A stretch of 64,000 nucleotides of DNA from Hemibagrus wyckioides (Eukaryota; Chordata; Actinopteri; Siluriformes; Bagridae), in NCBI RefSeq assembly GCF_019097595.1, contig NC_080722.1, forward strand, positions 22,352,130 to 22,416,129. Direction: 5' to 3'. A program made the translations under genes and the position numbers. Position 1 is the stretch's first letter; every line of letters starts with the position of its first letter. The notes below the pieces were generated by a model. It had not been told where the DNA came from. It searched no databases and saw nothing but the letters and a program-made list of their open reading frames with translations. Positions 23,517 through 41,270 of this stretch are shown here, in pieces.

Positions 23517-26500
23517 ATGGCAAGAATGAAGAGGGACCGGTTCCTGTTGGCCATCACCTTCATCGTCATTCTGACAGTTGATGTCTACTTTGTTCTGCTT
23601 CCCAGGCTGAGAGCCTGGTACGATTTGTCCAGCGGTGGCTGTAACTGCCATGGGGTCAATGGCAGTGTTAGATATCCTGAACAGGTTCCTCACAAAAAGA
23701 CCTTGAGTTCCAACTTTGTCTCTCAAAAAGGATCCAAGCTGAAAAGGCTTTTTGGCCATCCGCTGTACAATATTCATCTGCCAGAGCTAAGTCCAGATGA
23801 GAGATTGCTGGAAGAAGAGGCGCTCATGGAATATTATAGGCGGAAAGTCACCCGCTGGCAGAGGTGAGTCTTAAATTCAAATTTTTATACAATATTATAA
23901 TAATCTACGAAGACCAGTGATTATTTATATATTATTGATAAGACGTAACAGGGAAATAATGCTTCATTTGACTTGTGTAATGATGTTTCTGCCTGTTCTC
24001 TGCAAGGAAATGAATGTAATTGGTGGTGGGAGGTAAGGTGGGGGGTAAGAGTTACAAGGTAAAATAAGGTGATGGCTAAACCAACAACTATGGCTGCCAT
24101 CTAAATAAAACACACCACTAAAAAACACTGAAAGCCCCTTTAAAATGCTAAAATATCTTACATTTTAACGCTAAGAAAATAGTGCAGGATACATTACAAA
24201 ATGTATGTTGGATATTTTGCCTTAAAAAAATGCTTGTTGGATGCCATTAAAATATATGTTTAAACAGTGTCATGTTGACATATTAAAATATATAATACAC
24301 AAATTTCACAATTTCACTTAAAATGACAAAATTTTTCTATATGTTCAATGTGTTAATAAGCTTTTCTAAGGCTTTAGGAGCTTATCTGCAGATTTGATAT
24401 CAAATCCAACACAGTCTCCATAATTCATTTCAGCTGTATGTGATGGCAGATCACAATATGGTTAGCTGTCAAAATGTTTTGGTTTTTTTAGCTTTGCCAG
24501 CTAATGGAAAACTATTTTAGATTGTTTTCTGCAAACTGTAGCCTGTGGTTTCTGGATTGAGGTCAGCAGTACTGATTGCAAGCGTTCCATGAAAAACCTT
24601 AAAAGCACCCTGTTGGGAGCTCGCGGCCAATCAGAGAATTACTTTCAAACTGTTGTGTCCATTGTGTGGTGAGGAAGTCAACATCATAACTGAAGTCTAT
24701 TATCTTCCCACATCCAAGAGCTCATCTAGACAAAGAACAAAAAAAAAACATTGTATGTGTAGAAATTGCTTGGAAAGATGGGAAAGAAAGTGAAAGAAGT
24801 GATGCTTATGACTCTTTAAGGTGGTTTGCACACTTAGGACTCTCAGCTTGCAGTCAGAGATGTCACGTTGACAGATTTTTGAGTCAGTTAGCAAATGTTT
24901 GTTGCCAGATGGATCAATACTTTGAGGCAATGGTGCAAGGTCTGCCAGAATAAATAGCTTGTTTATTCTATACACTCCATGTAGAAAATCACCAAAGAGC
25001 TTTTGTAAATTATCCTTAATTTTTTTTAAAAATGTAACTAATCTGCCTGGAAAGATTTATTTGCTTATTTGAATAATTTCTCATATTATCCTGACAAAAT
25101 CCAACGTCTTGGAAAGTTATTCAAAATCAATTCCTGAAATCTTTCAAATATCATGGGGTTGTCATGAGATTTCACACCAAGACACACTTTACAAAAACGG
25201 ATGTAAGAGCTTTAATGTTTTCTCCACAGACAGCAGAAGTTCTACGTTGAAGCAGCAGCTGCATCAAACATCTCATTGCCTGAGCAACCTGTAAACTTTA
25301 ATACTGATGCTAGCTGGCTGAGATTCCATTTGGGGATCAACCGATACTCACTCTACCCCAGAGACGATGAAAACATCGATCAGCTCCTGCATGATATGCA
25401 GAGTGCCACCATCATTGGAGCAGGTGGTTATTTGTTCATTGCTAAAACGTTAACGGTAAATTTAACACAACCAGTCGAAAGTTCTGAATCATTTGTCATA
25501 TGTTATAACAAGTCAATATTCCAGTCACTAATCTTATGCAATCTAATTAAATTCATATAGAAATGTGCAGAAATAACATAAACCAGACACTGCTGAATTT
25601 GATCACTGCCCTCCAAAAACAAAAAGGATTAATTTTTATACTGATATATTTCAGTTCCCTTATGAGCCTGGTTCCTGTCAAGGTTTCTTCCTCATATCAT
25701 CTCAGGGAGTGGTATCCTCTGGCTTGCTCATAAGGGCTAAATATATAAATTTAAATGTCACACTTTTTATTCTAAAGTTTTCTATTTCTGTAATCCTGCT
25801 TTGTCCTGAGTACTATACAAGTACAATTGAATTAAACTGAACTGAATATTTACATAAATAATGCTTTTATAGCCTACAGATGATGTGAAACCTAAGTGCT
25901 ATAGAGTGCCATATTCATTTCAATTCCAATTCGGAACAGTAGTATCGATATAACTGCTAATTGCCATGAAATAATGTGGAACCTAAGCAAATATAAATTA
26001 TAAATGGTTATTATTAAAGATTTATTTTAGACAAGAATCCGGTGCCTGTAATCTCTATACATTTATTTGGCTCCAGTTTGATCTGAAGCTTCTGCAGCCA
26101 ATGATAGACGTAGAAGAATGACGGATTTGATGTGCTGCTTGCCTGAAAAACAAAAATTTGATTCATGTCTTAAATGATTTTAGATTACACTCAAGATGAA
26201 AAGGCCTTAAAAGGAGCATGTGACTGTTCACAAGGTAAGATTTGATCTTTTTCTGCTCAGCTCTATCTAACCTGACAAGACGTCTCCTTGATTTTCCTTT
26301 AAGAAACTCTAATGTTATTACAACTCATTGCACAACAGGAAATGACTGTTTCTTTTGTTCAGTGTAAAAATAAGAAGCTATAAACCACAGACAAAAATCT
26401 GTTAAAGGTGGTGTTGAGCAAATAAAGCTGCTGGGTTTCGAAAGAATGACATTATGTCACTGTGCCCTTTTATAGCAGCTACTGGCTGGAGTGCAGTAAC

Positions 26501-26613
26501 CTAAAAGCTACAAACAACTGCCATCTGTGAAAACTAATTGCCCCGGAGAAAGGATTTATTCAAGCCTGGAGTCATAGAGAGTATAGCTTGACAAGCACAT
26601 TCTTCCAAATCAA

Positions 26614-26646
<33 letters not shown>

Positions 26647-27768
26647 GAAGCGGGATAAAACTTAAATGTCGACTTTTTCCATTTTTTCAAAAAGTCTCTC
26701 CAAGGTATGTCCATCCAATCTTAAAGGAATCCTTTAGCAAAATAAGCTAACATGACTAACAACAGATAAAAGCTTTTTTTTTCTTCTCTGGCAGTCCATC
26801 TCTTTATTGTCATTCAGTTAGGATTCTTCTCTGCAGTGGTTGTAAACTGTTTATATGATATGATATGAAATGCTAAAAGGAGGTTTTTTAAAGAAAAAAA
26901 CACTGTATAGTTTTGTTTGGAGCCAAGGAATGTTACAGCCTCAGACAAAAGCAAAGAAAAGGGCATACCAACCACCACCAGTTTAAATAAAACCCAGTCC
27001 TATGTAATTAAGCTATCGCTCGAGGCCGTAAAGAGAAATATAAACCTCTAAATCTGTTCTGTTATACAGACAGCTACAGGCAGGGAGGAAAATGAAGGTG
27101 TATGTGACTCACTATGTGAATGTGTTTAGATATGACACTGAAAAACACCTTCGACTGGAGAACATCAAGCAACTTTAATATACAATAATAAAAATATCAT
27201 GAATAAAAATAATCTCCTTTACTCATCCTAACAGTGGTTAAGCCAAGTGGCCATCACCTGAAACTTGCCCTGAAGCTGCAAGACTTTGGGAAAGCTATGT
27301 TCAAACCTATGAGGTCAGTTACAACGATGAAATAAGGTATCCTTGACGTCTGCTTTTTCTAATGTAAGAAAATGATTGGATTTCAGACAGGAACGGCATG
27401 AGGAGACACCGGAGGACTTCTTTTATTTTGTTGACTTCCAGAGACACAATGCGGAAATCGCTTCTTTCCATCTGGACAGGTTTGAAATTCATTTTTAACA
27501 TTTGTTAGTGCTTTGAATGAACAATTCCTTTGTACATAAATCATAAATACAGCTCTAGGTATCCGTCCCCTCTGAGATCCAAGTTAATAAAATATAAATA
27601 AAATAACACGGTGTCAGTAGAGCTTTGCGTTAAGACTCGAAAATAAGTGCTTATTGAACAGACTCTCAGCTGTAATGAATGTTTATCTGTCTCGCCGTGG
27701 ATCTATACCTCAGATCCTCCTGAAGGTGTGCCTGTCTTACATACTAAAGCTACATAATTGCCATATTG

Positions 27769-27805
<37 letters not shown>

Positions 27806-30313
27806 ACATGTAAAATTATGCAGGGATCATAAACACATTCTCACAAGATCCATGATTTTCAAACTTTTTAAACCATTTCTAGAATAACTGAAGCACAAAG
27901 AATTCACAGAACAAAAGCTCATTTTTGACGAATCTAATGCACATTAATTCAATACAATTTATTTATTTATATATATATTATTCGTTGGCTTTTATTCTAA
28001 GTTGCAGTATCTAACAAGAAGGAAAATATGTGAGTAATGTGTTAATATGCATGTGATGCATACTAGTCTTAGTATGAGAAATGTGATAGAATTAGAAAAT
28101 AAGAAATTGAGATATAATAGTGATAATGACTTAACTCTTCATGTTTTATTTGAGTAATTCTTTTATTATACTGCATGCAAGTAGCCAAATTCACGCTTCT
28201 ATCTAAAATAAAAATGCAGCTAAACGAAATGTTGGGGTTTTTTTTGACCACTGAAATGTAATCTGTCTCACTCAGAGTCCTTGATTTCCGGAGAGTTCCA
28301 CCTGTAGTTGGGAGACTCATCAATGTCACAGGCGAGGTTTTGTACACAACATACAACGAGGAGCTCCGTAGCGTATTCTTCACCTCGCCAGGCAAGCTTT
28401 CACATTCACAACTTAATTATTTAGCGTTTGCAAGACTGTCCAGTTACAATTCAGTAGAGCAATAGCACATTATTTCTCTAATACCTTTACCCACAGACTA
28501 GAAATCTCTCATTCATCTTAGTAACCTATGAAGATAGCTGTATTGTGAACAAGAATCTTAAATTATAATTTCCTTCTTTTTGTTTCCTTGTCAGCAAACA
28601 ACACATGCTTCTTTGCCAAGTGTCTGTATGTGTGTAAGACGGAATACGCAGTGTGTGGACATCCAGACCTTCTAGAAGGGTCCATGTCGGCCTACCTGCC
28701 TGGACTGAGTGTAGCACCCCGCATTTCCATCCCCAGCCCCTGGATCCGCTCTTACACTTTTACTGGAAAAGAGGAGTATGCTTAATCCTGACAATAAAGA
28801 AATAAATCAATCAGGGACTGCTAGCATGTGGAGTGACATACACTATATTGCCAAACGTTTGGGGACACCCCTACAAATCATCGAATTCAGGTGTTCCAAT
28901 CACTTCCATGGCCACAGGCATGCAGACTGCTTCTACAAACATTTGTGAAAGATTGGGTCGCTCTTAGGAGCTCAGTGAATTCAAGCATGGTACCGTGATA
29001 GGTTGCCACCTGTGCAATAAGTCCATTTGTGAAAATTCTTCACTACCAAATATTCCACGGTCAACTGTTAGTGGTATTATAACAAAGTGGAAGAAATTGG
29101 GAACAACAGCAACTCAGTCCACAAAGTGGTAGGCCACGTAAAATCACACAGGGGGTCATCGCATGCTGAGGTACACAGTCACAGAAGTCACCATCTTTCT
29201 GAAGAGTTAATCGCTACAGACCTCCAAACTTCATGTGGCTTTCAGATTAGCTCTAGAACAGTGAGAGCTTCATGGAATGGGTTTTCATGGCCGAGCAGCT
29301 GCATCCATTTTTTATTAACTTGAAGGTGAGAGGTCAAAGAGTTAGATGCAGTGGTATAAAGCATGCCGCCACTGGACTCTAGAGCAATGGAGACCTGTTC
29401 TCTGAAGTGACGAATCACGCTTCTCTGCCAGGCAATGCAATGGACCAGTCTGGGTTTGGAGGTTGTCAGGAGAACATTACTTGCCTGACTGCATTGTGCC
29501 AACTGTAAAGTTTGGTGGAGGGCAGATTATGGTGTGGGGTTGTTTTTCAGGGGTTGGGCTCGGACCCTTAGTTTCTGTGATAGGAACTCTTAATGCTTCA
29601 GCATACCAAGACATTTTGGACAATTTCATGCTCCCAACTTTGTGGGAACAGTTTGGGGATGACCCCTTCCTATTCCAACATGACTGCACACCAGTGCACA
29701 AAGCAAGGTCCATAAAGACATGGATGACAGAGTCTGGTGTGGAGGAACTTGACTGGCCTGCACAGAGTCCTGACCTCAACCCCACAGAACACCTTTGGGA
29801 TGAATTAGAGTGGAGACTCTGAGCCAGGCCTTCTCATCCAACATCAGTGTGTGACCTCACAAATATGCTTCTAGAGGAATGGTCAAAAAATCCCATAAAC
29901 ATACTCCTAAACCTTGTGGAAAGCCTTCCCAGAAGAGTTAAAGCTGTTATAGCTGTAAAAGGCGGGCCAACTCCATATTAAACCCTATGGATTAAGAATG
30001 GGATGTCATTAATGTTCATGTGCATGTGAAGGCAGATGTCCCAAAACCTTTGGAAATATAGTGTATTTGAGAGTGCTAGCTGGTTTCTGGTTGAACCTGC
30101 AATTGGGAAAATACAGTATTCTTCACCCTGAAGCTAATATAAAGAAATCATCCAAGGACTGCTAAGATCAGTAGATATAAAATAGTGGATTGACATATTT
30201 GAGTGTGATAGCTGGGCTTGATTTGGGTTGACCAATTCTACATTTTTAAGAGCTCTTCAGTGATATAACAGAAAAGCAAAAGTTAGCTCAAATGAGGGCA
30301 GATAGCGTTGTCC

Positions 30314-30344
<31 letters not shown>

Positions 30345-31988
30345 CCATTCAGTGATTCTCCATAAGCAGAAAGATGTGATGTGATTGCATGAAGTGTCTC
30401 AGAGGAAGCACATGCTAGAACCTAATTGGTTGATTGGTGGAAATTGGCAAATGATCAAATTGGGGAGGAGGAAATTCAAAACATGTTTGTAAACACTTGA
30501 TCATAAAATGTTTTTCTCACACCTCCAGGGTTGGGGATTTGATTCCTGCCTCTGCCATGTCTTTGTGTAGTTTGCATGTTTGTGTGTGTGTCCTGCAGTA
30601 GACTGATATCTTGTCCAGGGTGTTTCTGCCTTGTGCCCTGACTCTCCTGGGATATGGTCGAGTTTCCCAGCAACCCAGTAAAATAAGCAGTGTAAAGGAT
30701 GGATGGATGGATGGATGGATGGATGATCATCACTATAATATTCATGCATTCCCCAAACTGTAACTGCAAAGTTTGAAACTTTCTCTTATTATTTTAGATG
30801 GGAAGTCAATCCATCATACTGTGACACCATCAAAAAACTTTACCCCTACAGCTCTGGAAATAGACTATTGAATATCATTGACATGGCCATATTTGACTTC
30901 CTGACAGGTGTGTAAACATCAAACCTGTGATTTTTCATGCATTTTTTATGAAAAACCACAGCAGATGAATGCTCTGTGTCTTATCGTTAGCTATTACACA
31001 ACTTTTTAAAGGCATAGTGTGGCGTCTATGCAGCATGTACAGACAGCATTCCTTTTTTTTATTATTATTCTTTTAGGAAACATGGACCGACATCACTATG
31101 AGATTTTTACCAAGTTTGGTGATGAAGGACTTCTGCTTCACCTTGACAATGCGAGAGGGTATGTTTTTAGTTACAGTAAATTTACTGGTGCTTTTTTTCT
31201 TTCAGTAAATTCACTTTGCATTGCTTGTGTGTTACAGGTTTGGAAAACACTCTTACGATGAGATGTCAATCCTAGCACCGCTGACCCAGTGCTGCATGTA
31301 CGTACTTCCTGTACAGTTACAGTATATACAGTTCACCTCTATAAATACGTTTCCGAGCAGATGGTGAAGGAAAACACAAACAGAGGTCACCACAGCTGAA
31401 TTCTAGCAAATAGTAGAAAAAGATCAATTGGATTTTGGCCAAAATATTAAACTTTATAGCTCAGTTTTTGACATGCAGACGTGTGTCCCTTATTAATCCC
31501 CTATTTTCTCAGTTGATACCTAATCAAATGAAATAATAATTATGTTAAGCGGTACAAAAGCATAATCTTCATCTTCATAATGTTCAAAAACAAACAAATA
31601 TTAAACAAATTGAACACACTGACACATTTCAGCAAATCAGCATAATATCTGTCATGTACTTGTCATGTCACTGCTTTAGATTTTGGTCTGATGATTCTTG
31701 TGGTACTGATTCTTTTTCAGGATTAAGCGCTCGACGTTGCTGAGGCTGCAGCTGTTGATGCAACCAGAGTATCGTCTCAGTGATGTGATGAGAGAGTCTT
31801 TGGACCGAGATCCACTTCGACCCGTTTTGACTGAACTCCACCTGCAGGCTCTCGATCGGAGACTGGAGCGTGTGATCAGGTCTGTGAGTAGATGTGTGAA
31901 GAAGCTCGGGGAAGCCAAGGTGGTGGTCACAGACTTCATAGAGGCCTCCGGTGCAGCTACAGAGAGAAACCACAAAAAAAGCAGGTGA
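23517..31988 (+). CDS. fam20a: FAM20A, Golgi/secretory-pathway pseudokinase
   Basis: Exons are 23517-23863, 25230-25423, 26184-26234, 27235-27313, 27387-27479, 28276-28391, 28595-28775, 30798-30907, 31077-31158, 31238-31297 and 31721-31988, totalling 526 aa (human about 541). An N-terminal signal anchor lies at about residues 8-30. Next are a YYRRKVxRW segment, the [11 protein letters not shown] motif, a small DYTQDEKAL...CDC exon characteristic of FAM20A rather than FAM20C, then the kinase fold with [20 protein letters not shown] and LDNARGFGKHS. Gln242 stands where active FAM20C has Glu, the known reason FAM20A is a pseudokinase. In vertebrates FAM20A activates FAM20C allosterically in the Golgi, needed for enamel formation. 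The sixth exon ends in a GC donor (28392). ATG 23517 was chosen as the first in frame; ATG 23526 is possible. A decayed Tc1 and a SINE occupy intron 7. Synteny with prkar1a supports the assignment. Confidence 0.95.
25630..25855 (+). repeat. Common fish interspersed repeat in fam20a intron 2
   Basis: Contains TGTCAAGGTTTCTTCCTCAT, ATCTCAGGGAGTGG and a terminal CTATACAAGTACAATTGAATT, the typical phrases of a widespread fish SINE-like repeat. It is in the same orientation as the host gene. Confidence 0.6.
26617..26646 (+). repeat. CA microsatellite
   Basis: About 13 uninterrupted CA units in fam20a intron 3. A longer CA run of about 16 units lies in intron 5 at 27770-27803. Confidence 0.9.
28841..30063 (+). 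mobile_element. Decayed Tc1 element in fam20a intron 7
   Basis: About 1223 bp flanked by TA, with imperfect termini: CACTATATTGCCAAACGTTT on the left against CACTATATTTCCAAAGGTTT read inward from the right. It is related to the element at 14716-15963 but with a different subterminal sequence. The transposase frame is broken into pieces (29087-29323 and 29463-29822 are the longest), though the catalytic-region phrases [12 protein letters not shown] and EHLWDELE survive. It is therefore an old copy of a sister subfamily. Confidence 0.9.
30316..30340 (+). repeat. GT microsatellite
   Basis: About 12 GT units in fam20a intron 7, downstream of the Tc1 copy. Confidence 0.9.
30515..30726 (+). repeat. 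SINE-like repeat ending in a GGAT microsatellite
   Basis: The body contains CCAGGGTGTTTCTGCCTTGTG and CCCTGACTCTCCTGGGATATG and ends in AATAAGCAGTGTAAAGGATGG followed by about seven GGAT units. This is the usual look of a widespread fish repeat that ends in (GGAT)n. It lies just before the eighth coding exon of fam20a. Confidence 0.65.
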
Positions 31989-34500
31989 TGGATGTTGACG
32001 AGAAAGAAGAAAAAACTTAAAGAAAGCAGTCATTGGACTTTGTGTGGGCCTCCAATAGTTGGAGCATGTGACGGATGTGTGAAAAAGAACAGAGGGATCG
32101 AGCCAAGGAATGATAGAAAAACACTGGATCACTGACTGATGGATGTAGCTCATGATTCTAGCCTGTCTGAGCAAGGTCTTTTATATTTTGTTTCATAACA
32201 TGGAGAACAAATGTGTAAGTGAACAAGCACTGTTAATCGATCTGCACACATTGTACCAAAATGCTGCATGATTGGGGATGATGTTTTCAGAATCGTAAAA
32301 ATGACAGACGATGTCATGTTCCTGAGAAGTGGCTGTGGGATCCGTGGTGTACTTTTGAGGCAAACACATGTTTGTGTGGATCTTTCAAGCATTCCACAGA
32401 TGATCGGCTTTTTTTCTGCAACTTTTTAAACAAATACTCATTAGGGAAGGAAAACGACAGGATTGAGAGCAATGAAGAGGTTTATTTCTTCAGAGAAAAG
32501 TATATGCCATTAAAATGACGAAAACAGATTGGATTTGTGGCTTTCGGTCCAGACGGCGAGCGAGCATATAATCCTTGGCTGTCTCTTCCCTTCACAGTTT
32601 GTAGGCTTTCAAGTGGAATCTCAAAACCCGCCAGAAAAAAATCATCCGAACTATTTACAGGCGAACGTTCCTTTGCCAAAACTTTGTTCCAACTTGTGGT
32701 ATGCAGTTCATTGCAACACAAATGTCAAAGGTAGAAGGTAGAAAGTAGTTTTTGGATGAAGCTGCAGCATGTCTGTCCTTAGAGCAGGTCTGCATGTTCC
32801 GAGTGACAACTAAACATTCCTCATGTTAAAAATAAAAATCTGTAAAAAAAAGAAAAAAGAAAAAAGGACTTTACAAGTGTTTGAGGCTGTTCATGAAACT
32901 ATTTGTGAAAACGAAGTGTTCCTTATCCCACTCGAAATGATTGACCACTTCACCCATTCATACTGTACATGTCAAAACAATCAAAAAGTGTCATCTGTAT
33001 TGTATTTCATTCTTAAGAAAAACTATAATGCTTCATTGTAAGATACAGAAAAAAATGTGGTTAGCCAAGCTTTTCCTGTCCTTGTGTGCTTTTGGAAAAG
33101 TACATAGTATTTACATTGTGTATTTCTACACATTAATCAATGCAGTTCAGGGCAAGCCGAGGCTAGAGTTCACTTTTCAGTTTTCACTTCCTAACTTCAG
33201 CACTAAACAAGCGTCATGGATGCGACAGGCTTCACCTTTTGTCCTGATTTAACAAACATTAAGCTGATAATTGACACCAAAACACTGCCCCCTTGTGGTT
33301 GGTATGCATGATGACTCAATTTTAGTGATCCATTTGCCCTACATAGCATTAAACACTGGAAGTATTTAAGCACTCAGTTTTCTAAAGTTATACAGAACAG
33401 TGTTGGGTATAAGGATGACAAATGAATACAGACACGTCTCAGCAACGTTTTATTGCTTCAACTGCCATTGTGACAAGCTATACCAAAAAAATATATATCA
33501 TTCTGTCGAGAACACACTGGAAATCAAAGCAAAAACTGAAATGTAAAATAAAAGAAAAAAGAGCATATGGTCCACCGTTTATGGTATCTGCAGTTCTAAT
33601 GACTGCAGTGTCAGTATACCAGCTCAAGGTTTGGGTTTGCGAGAGTCTGTAGTAATAAAAGCCAAGCAAAAGCTAACAGATTCATATACGTTTTCATACA
33701 TACAAAGAAACTCTGGGTACCATAGGGAATAAAATACTATTTAATAAATATATAAATGTGAAGGAATAAATTGTAACAGTGTTAACAGGGGGCACTGACC
33801 TGAACTTTCTGTTAATGCACTTTGTATCCTGCCAATACAAAGGCGAACCAAAAGAAATGGAACTTGTTTAAAGATTTTTTGTTTATTACAAATAGCTGTC
33901 ATATAAACGTATCGTTTTTCCACACAATCTCTATTTTTGCAGGCGTCCCACTGTTTGTCGAACACAAATTTGCTTCGATTTTAATTCATTGTTGAATTTT
34001 TCAATTCCTCTTTTCATTTGACTCGCCCTTGTATCATTTCTCAGCTATTGTTGCGCTACTTATCTCTACATTGCAAACACAGAACCACAAAAACCATTTT
34101 TTGCACAAAACACTTGCATGAGGTTTAGGATAGAAAGCAAGCAAACATTAATTTATATGGCACAAAGCAAAGAGAACATGAAAACCAAGATACAGAGAAA
34201 TTAGAAAGAACATTGCTAATACTGGAGATTTACAGTCTATTCAAAATCTTGTTCATTTGCCTAATTGCTAACAAGATAACTGGAAATTTTCTTGGCTGGT
34301 ATTAGGACTGAATTTTTTTTTAAGACTTGTTGTGACCTGCATTTTGGCACTGGCTCTTGAACCCCGGTGAAGCAATGACTTTCATTTAAATAAAGCCTTG
34401 GTGCAGGTGAATTAGAGATGGTGATGAACACGAGATCAGTGGAATAATGATTAGAAATTCTATAACATGCAACTTAGTAGCTTTAAAAAAAAAAAAGACA
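31989..34500. other. fam20a 3' UTR and gap between convergent genes
   Basis: fam20a ends at 31988. A candidate AATAAA lies at 32831-32836, about 0.85 kb after the stop. From about 33400 to 35717 the sequence may include the 3' UTR of the converging prkar1a. No open gene was recognised; the short frames at 32529-32741 and 32941-33252 are not supported by motifs. Confidence 0.45.
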
Positions 34501-34515
34501 GACACACAAACACAG

Positions 34516-35160
34516 TCTGTCCACATTAATAGGAACACAAGTAAGCCTGCACATTCAAGCAGTTATCTATTCAGCCATGTAGTAGCACACTGACTAAAAT
34601 CACGTAGATGTAGATCTTCATTTAATGAATATTCACATCAAACATTAGATTAGGGAGAAATTGGACCTGTAGCTTCAACCGTTGCATGGTCGTTGGTGCC
34701 AGATGGGCTGGTTTGAGTATTTCAGAAACTGCTGATATCCTGGGATTTTCACACACAATAAACTCTAAAGTTTATACAGAATGTGGAAAAAATATAAAAA
34801 AACATTGCGTGAGGGACGGGTCTGTGGGTGGAAACACAACGTTGATAAGAGAGCTCAGAGGGATATGGATAGATTCGAGCTGCTTTATAATCACTCAATG
34901 TTCTGTTCATGCGGAGGTGCCTTTCTGCTCACCATTATGGGAGTCACTGTACAATTCCTTTCTGCTCAGAAGCTTTTGGATGATTTTTGTTTTATTTGCA
35001 CCATTTTGTGTAAAATCACAGGGGTCACACATTCTGAATGTTTGATGTGAACATTAACTGAAGATTTTATGCATTGTGCTGCTGTCACATGACTGAACGA
35101 TAGAAAAGCTGAATAAAAGAGCAGGAGTATAGGTGTTCCTATTAAAGTGGACAGTGAGCA
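34516..35160. mobile_element. Fold-back DNA transposon remnant with terminal inverted repeats
   Basis: The left end reads CTGTCCACATTAATAGGAAC and the right end, read inward, CTGTCCACTTTAATAGGAAC. Internal phrases (GCCAGATGGGCTGGTTTGAG, TGGGATTTTCACACACAATA, GGTGCCTTTCTGCTCACCAT) are those of a very common fish repeat. No transposase is encoded. The superfamily is unassigned. Confidence 0.6.
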
Positions 35161-35717
35161 TATAGGTATTTATACACTTCCTTCACGTCAGGTGGCTGCT
35201 ACATACAAAGGGCATCTTACTGATGTTTATATCTTCAAGTGATGGTTACTTCAGTGGGGGGAAAAACACACAAAGCTTTATAAAGCATGCTTACAGTTCT
35301 GGGTATGGATGTGACGGGGTAAGTAGTTTTATATACCGGCTAATTCAGTTAGTATCTTACAAAACTATTCTTAGAAAATTACTTCGACTACAGCAAAGCA
35401 AGCTAAAAAGAAAACCTGTCTTTTGAACAGACGTTTTTAAAAATATAATCTCACCCCTCCATTTGTCTTTAAATAGTTCAACGTAAAAATGGCGCCCAGT
35501 AAAGGCTCTGGATTTTATCTTCAGTAAGTTTTGATTGTCTGCTCACTGGTAGGTCAATGCTGAGTAAGAACGCATGCCATTTCGCTGTTTATAGCAAGTG
35601 CAACGTTCAAGTGCAGATGAAGTACGATTCTACTGGTGAGCAATAAAAGAAGAGTAAAAAGGAAAGGAAAGCCAACTGCATGAGTGGAACCCTGCTAGGA
35701 AAGAGCTCTGTACGTGT

Positions 35718-40019
<4,302 letters not shown>

Positions 40020-40917
40020 CTAGGGGCAAAAAAGGACGAGTGGTTAGTGCAAATGGAAGAAAAAATAGAACAGGTAAACTCCTTACGATGTGATGGAGCT
40101 GATATACATAATGCCCACTTCGGCTAATAAAGCGCTCACCGATATATTGATCGCATCCATCTTACAAACCGTAATACGCAACTCTGACAATGCACACATA
40201 TCATACCATAGTAAAGTAACCTGAGGGAGTGTTTAGCATGGCAATAAATATTTTATAAATAAGATACTTTCACCACTTGCATAAAACATCTGTAATTTTT
40301 ATGGACATAACGTGGTATCGCCTCATTGCCAGACCGTGTTCTGCTCTCCAACGCAGTGTGCTGCCAGTGAAATATTTTCCTTATAACATCCAGATGCTTT
40401 TATCTATTGATCACATTCATCTGGCGGCATCCACCTTACTGAACTTGGAACAAAATTAAAATCAAGAACAAAGTCAAGATGCTCAACAAGGCTGCATGAG
40501 AACATCGGACGTTTGGGAGTTTTTTAAATGTCATTCAGTTGTTATTTATTGTTTTATTGACGGCAATACGAATGGTCAATGTCAGGTGCACTCTGAAAAC
40601 GACTGTTCTGCTCCAGCGGCATATATCACAGAGAACACACAGAAATGAATGCATGAATGCATGCACATGACAGCAGGCCTCCTTGCAGGCTGGTAAAAGG
40701 AGAAAATTTTACTAATTATTTGAACATTTTAGCATGGTTTGGGAGAAGAATGAAGAACTTTTTTTTTAAATAAACACCCTTCTCTTTCATTCATGCTCAC
40801 AGTATTTGAGGAACATTTTCCACATTTTTATACGTATAGAGACAAAACTCCTTACAGACATCATTCCATTATGAAGAATGAAAACACTAATATATACAGG
40901 AAATAAACTGAAAATAC

Positions 40918-41270
40918 ACAATACACTATCTACAATGTTTGTGGATATCTGACCATCACTCCCAGGTGTACTTTATGAACGTCCCGCTCTGGGATTCGGG
41001 GAAGTGTTGGAGAATCTTTGGGGATTTGTTTTCAATCAGCTACAAGAGCACTAGTGAGATCAGATGCTGAGCTCAGTCGGTGTCCCAGTTCATCTCAACT
41101 GGTGTTTATTAGGGAAGAGTCAGAGTCAACGCTCTGTGCAGGACACTCTTCCACTCGTACCTTGGCAGAACATGTCTGGCTTTGTGCACGAGGGTATCGT
41201 AACGCTAGAACATTCTGTAATGCGACAGCATAGGAAAAACATCCTAACAGTTTAGAGAAACATGTGAAGA
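40918..41270 (-). repeat. Tc1-related fragment or MITE
   Basis: Begins ACACTATCTACAATGTTTGTGG followed by ATATCTGACCATCAC, a degraded Tc1-like terminus, and continues with pieces of antisense transposase-like sequence (TCTTCCACTCGTACC, GCTTTGTGCACGAGG, ACGCTAGAACA). It has no intact ends on the right. It lies upstream of the prkar1a coding exons. Confidence 0.5.
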
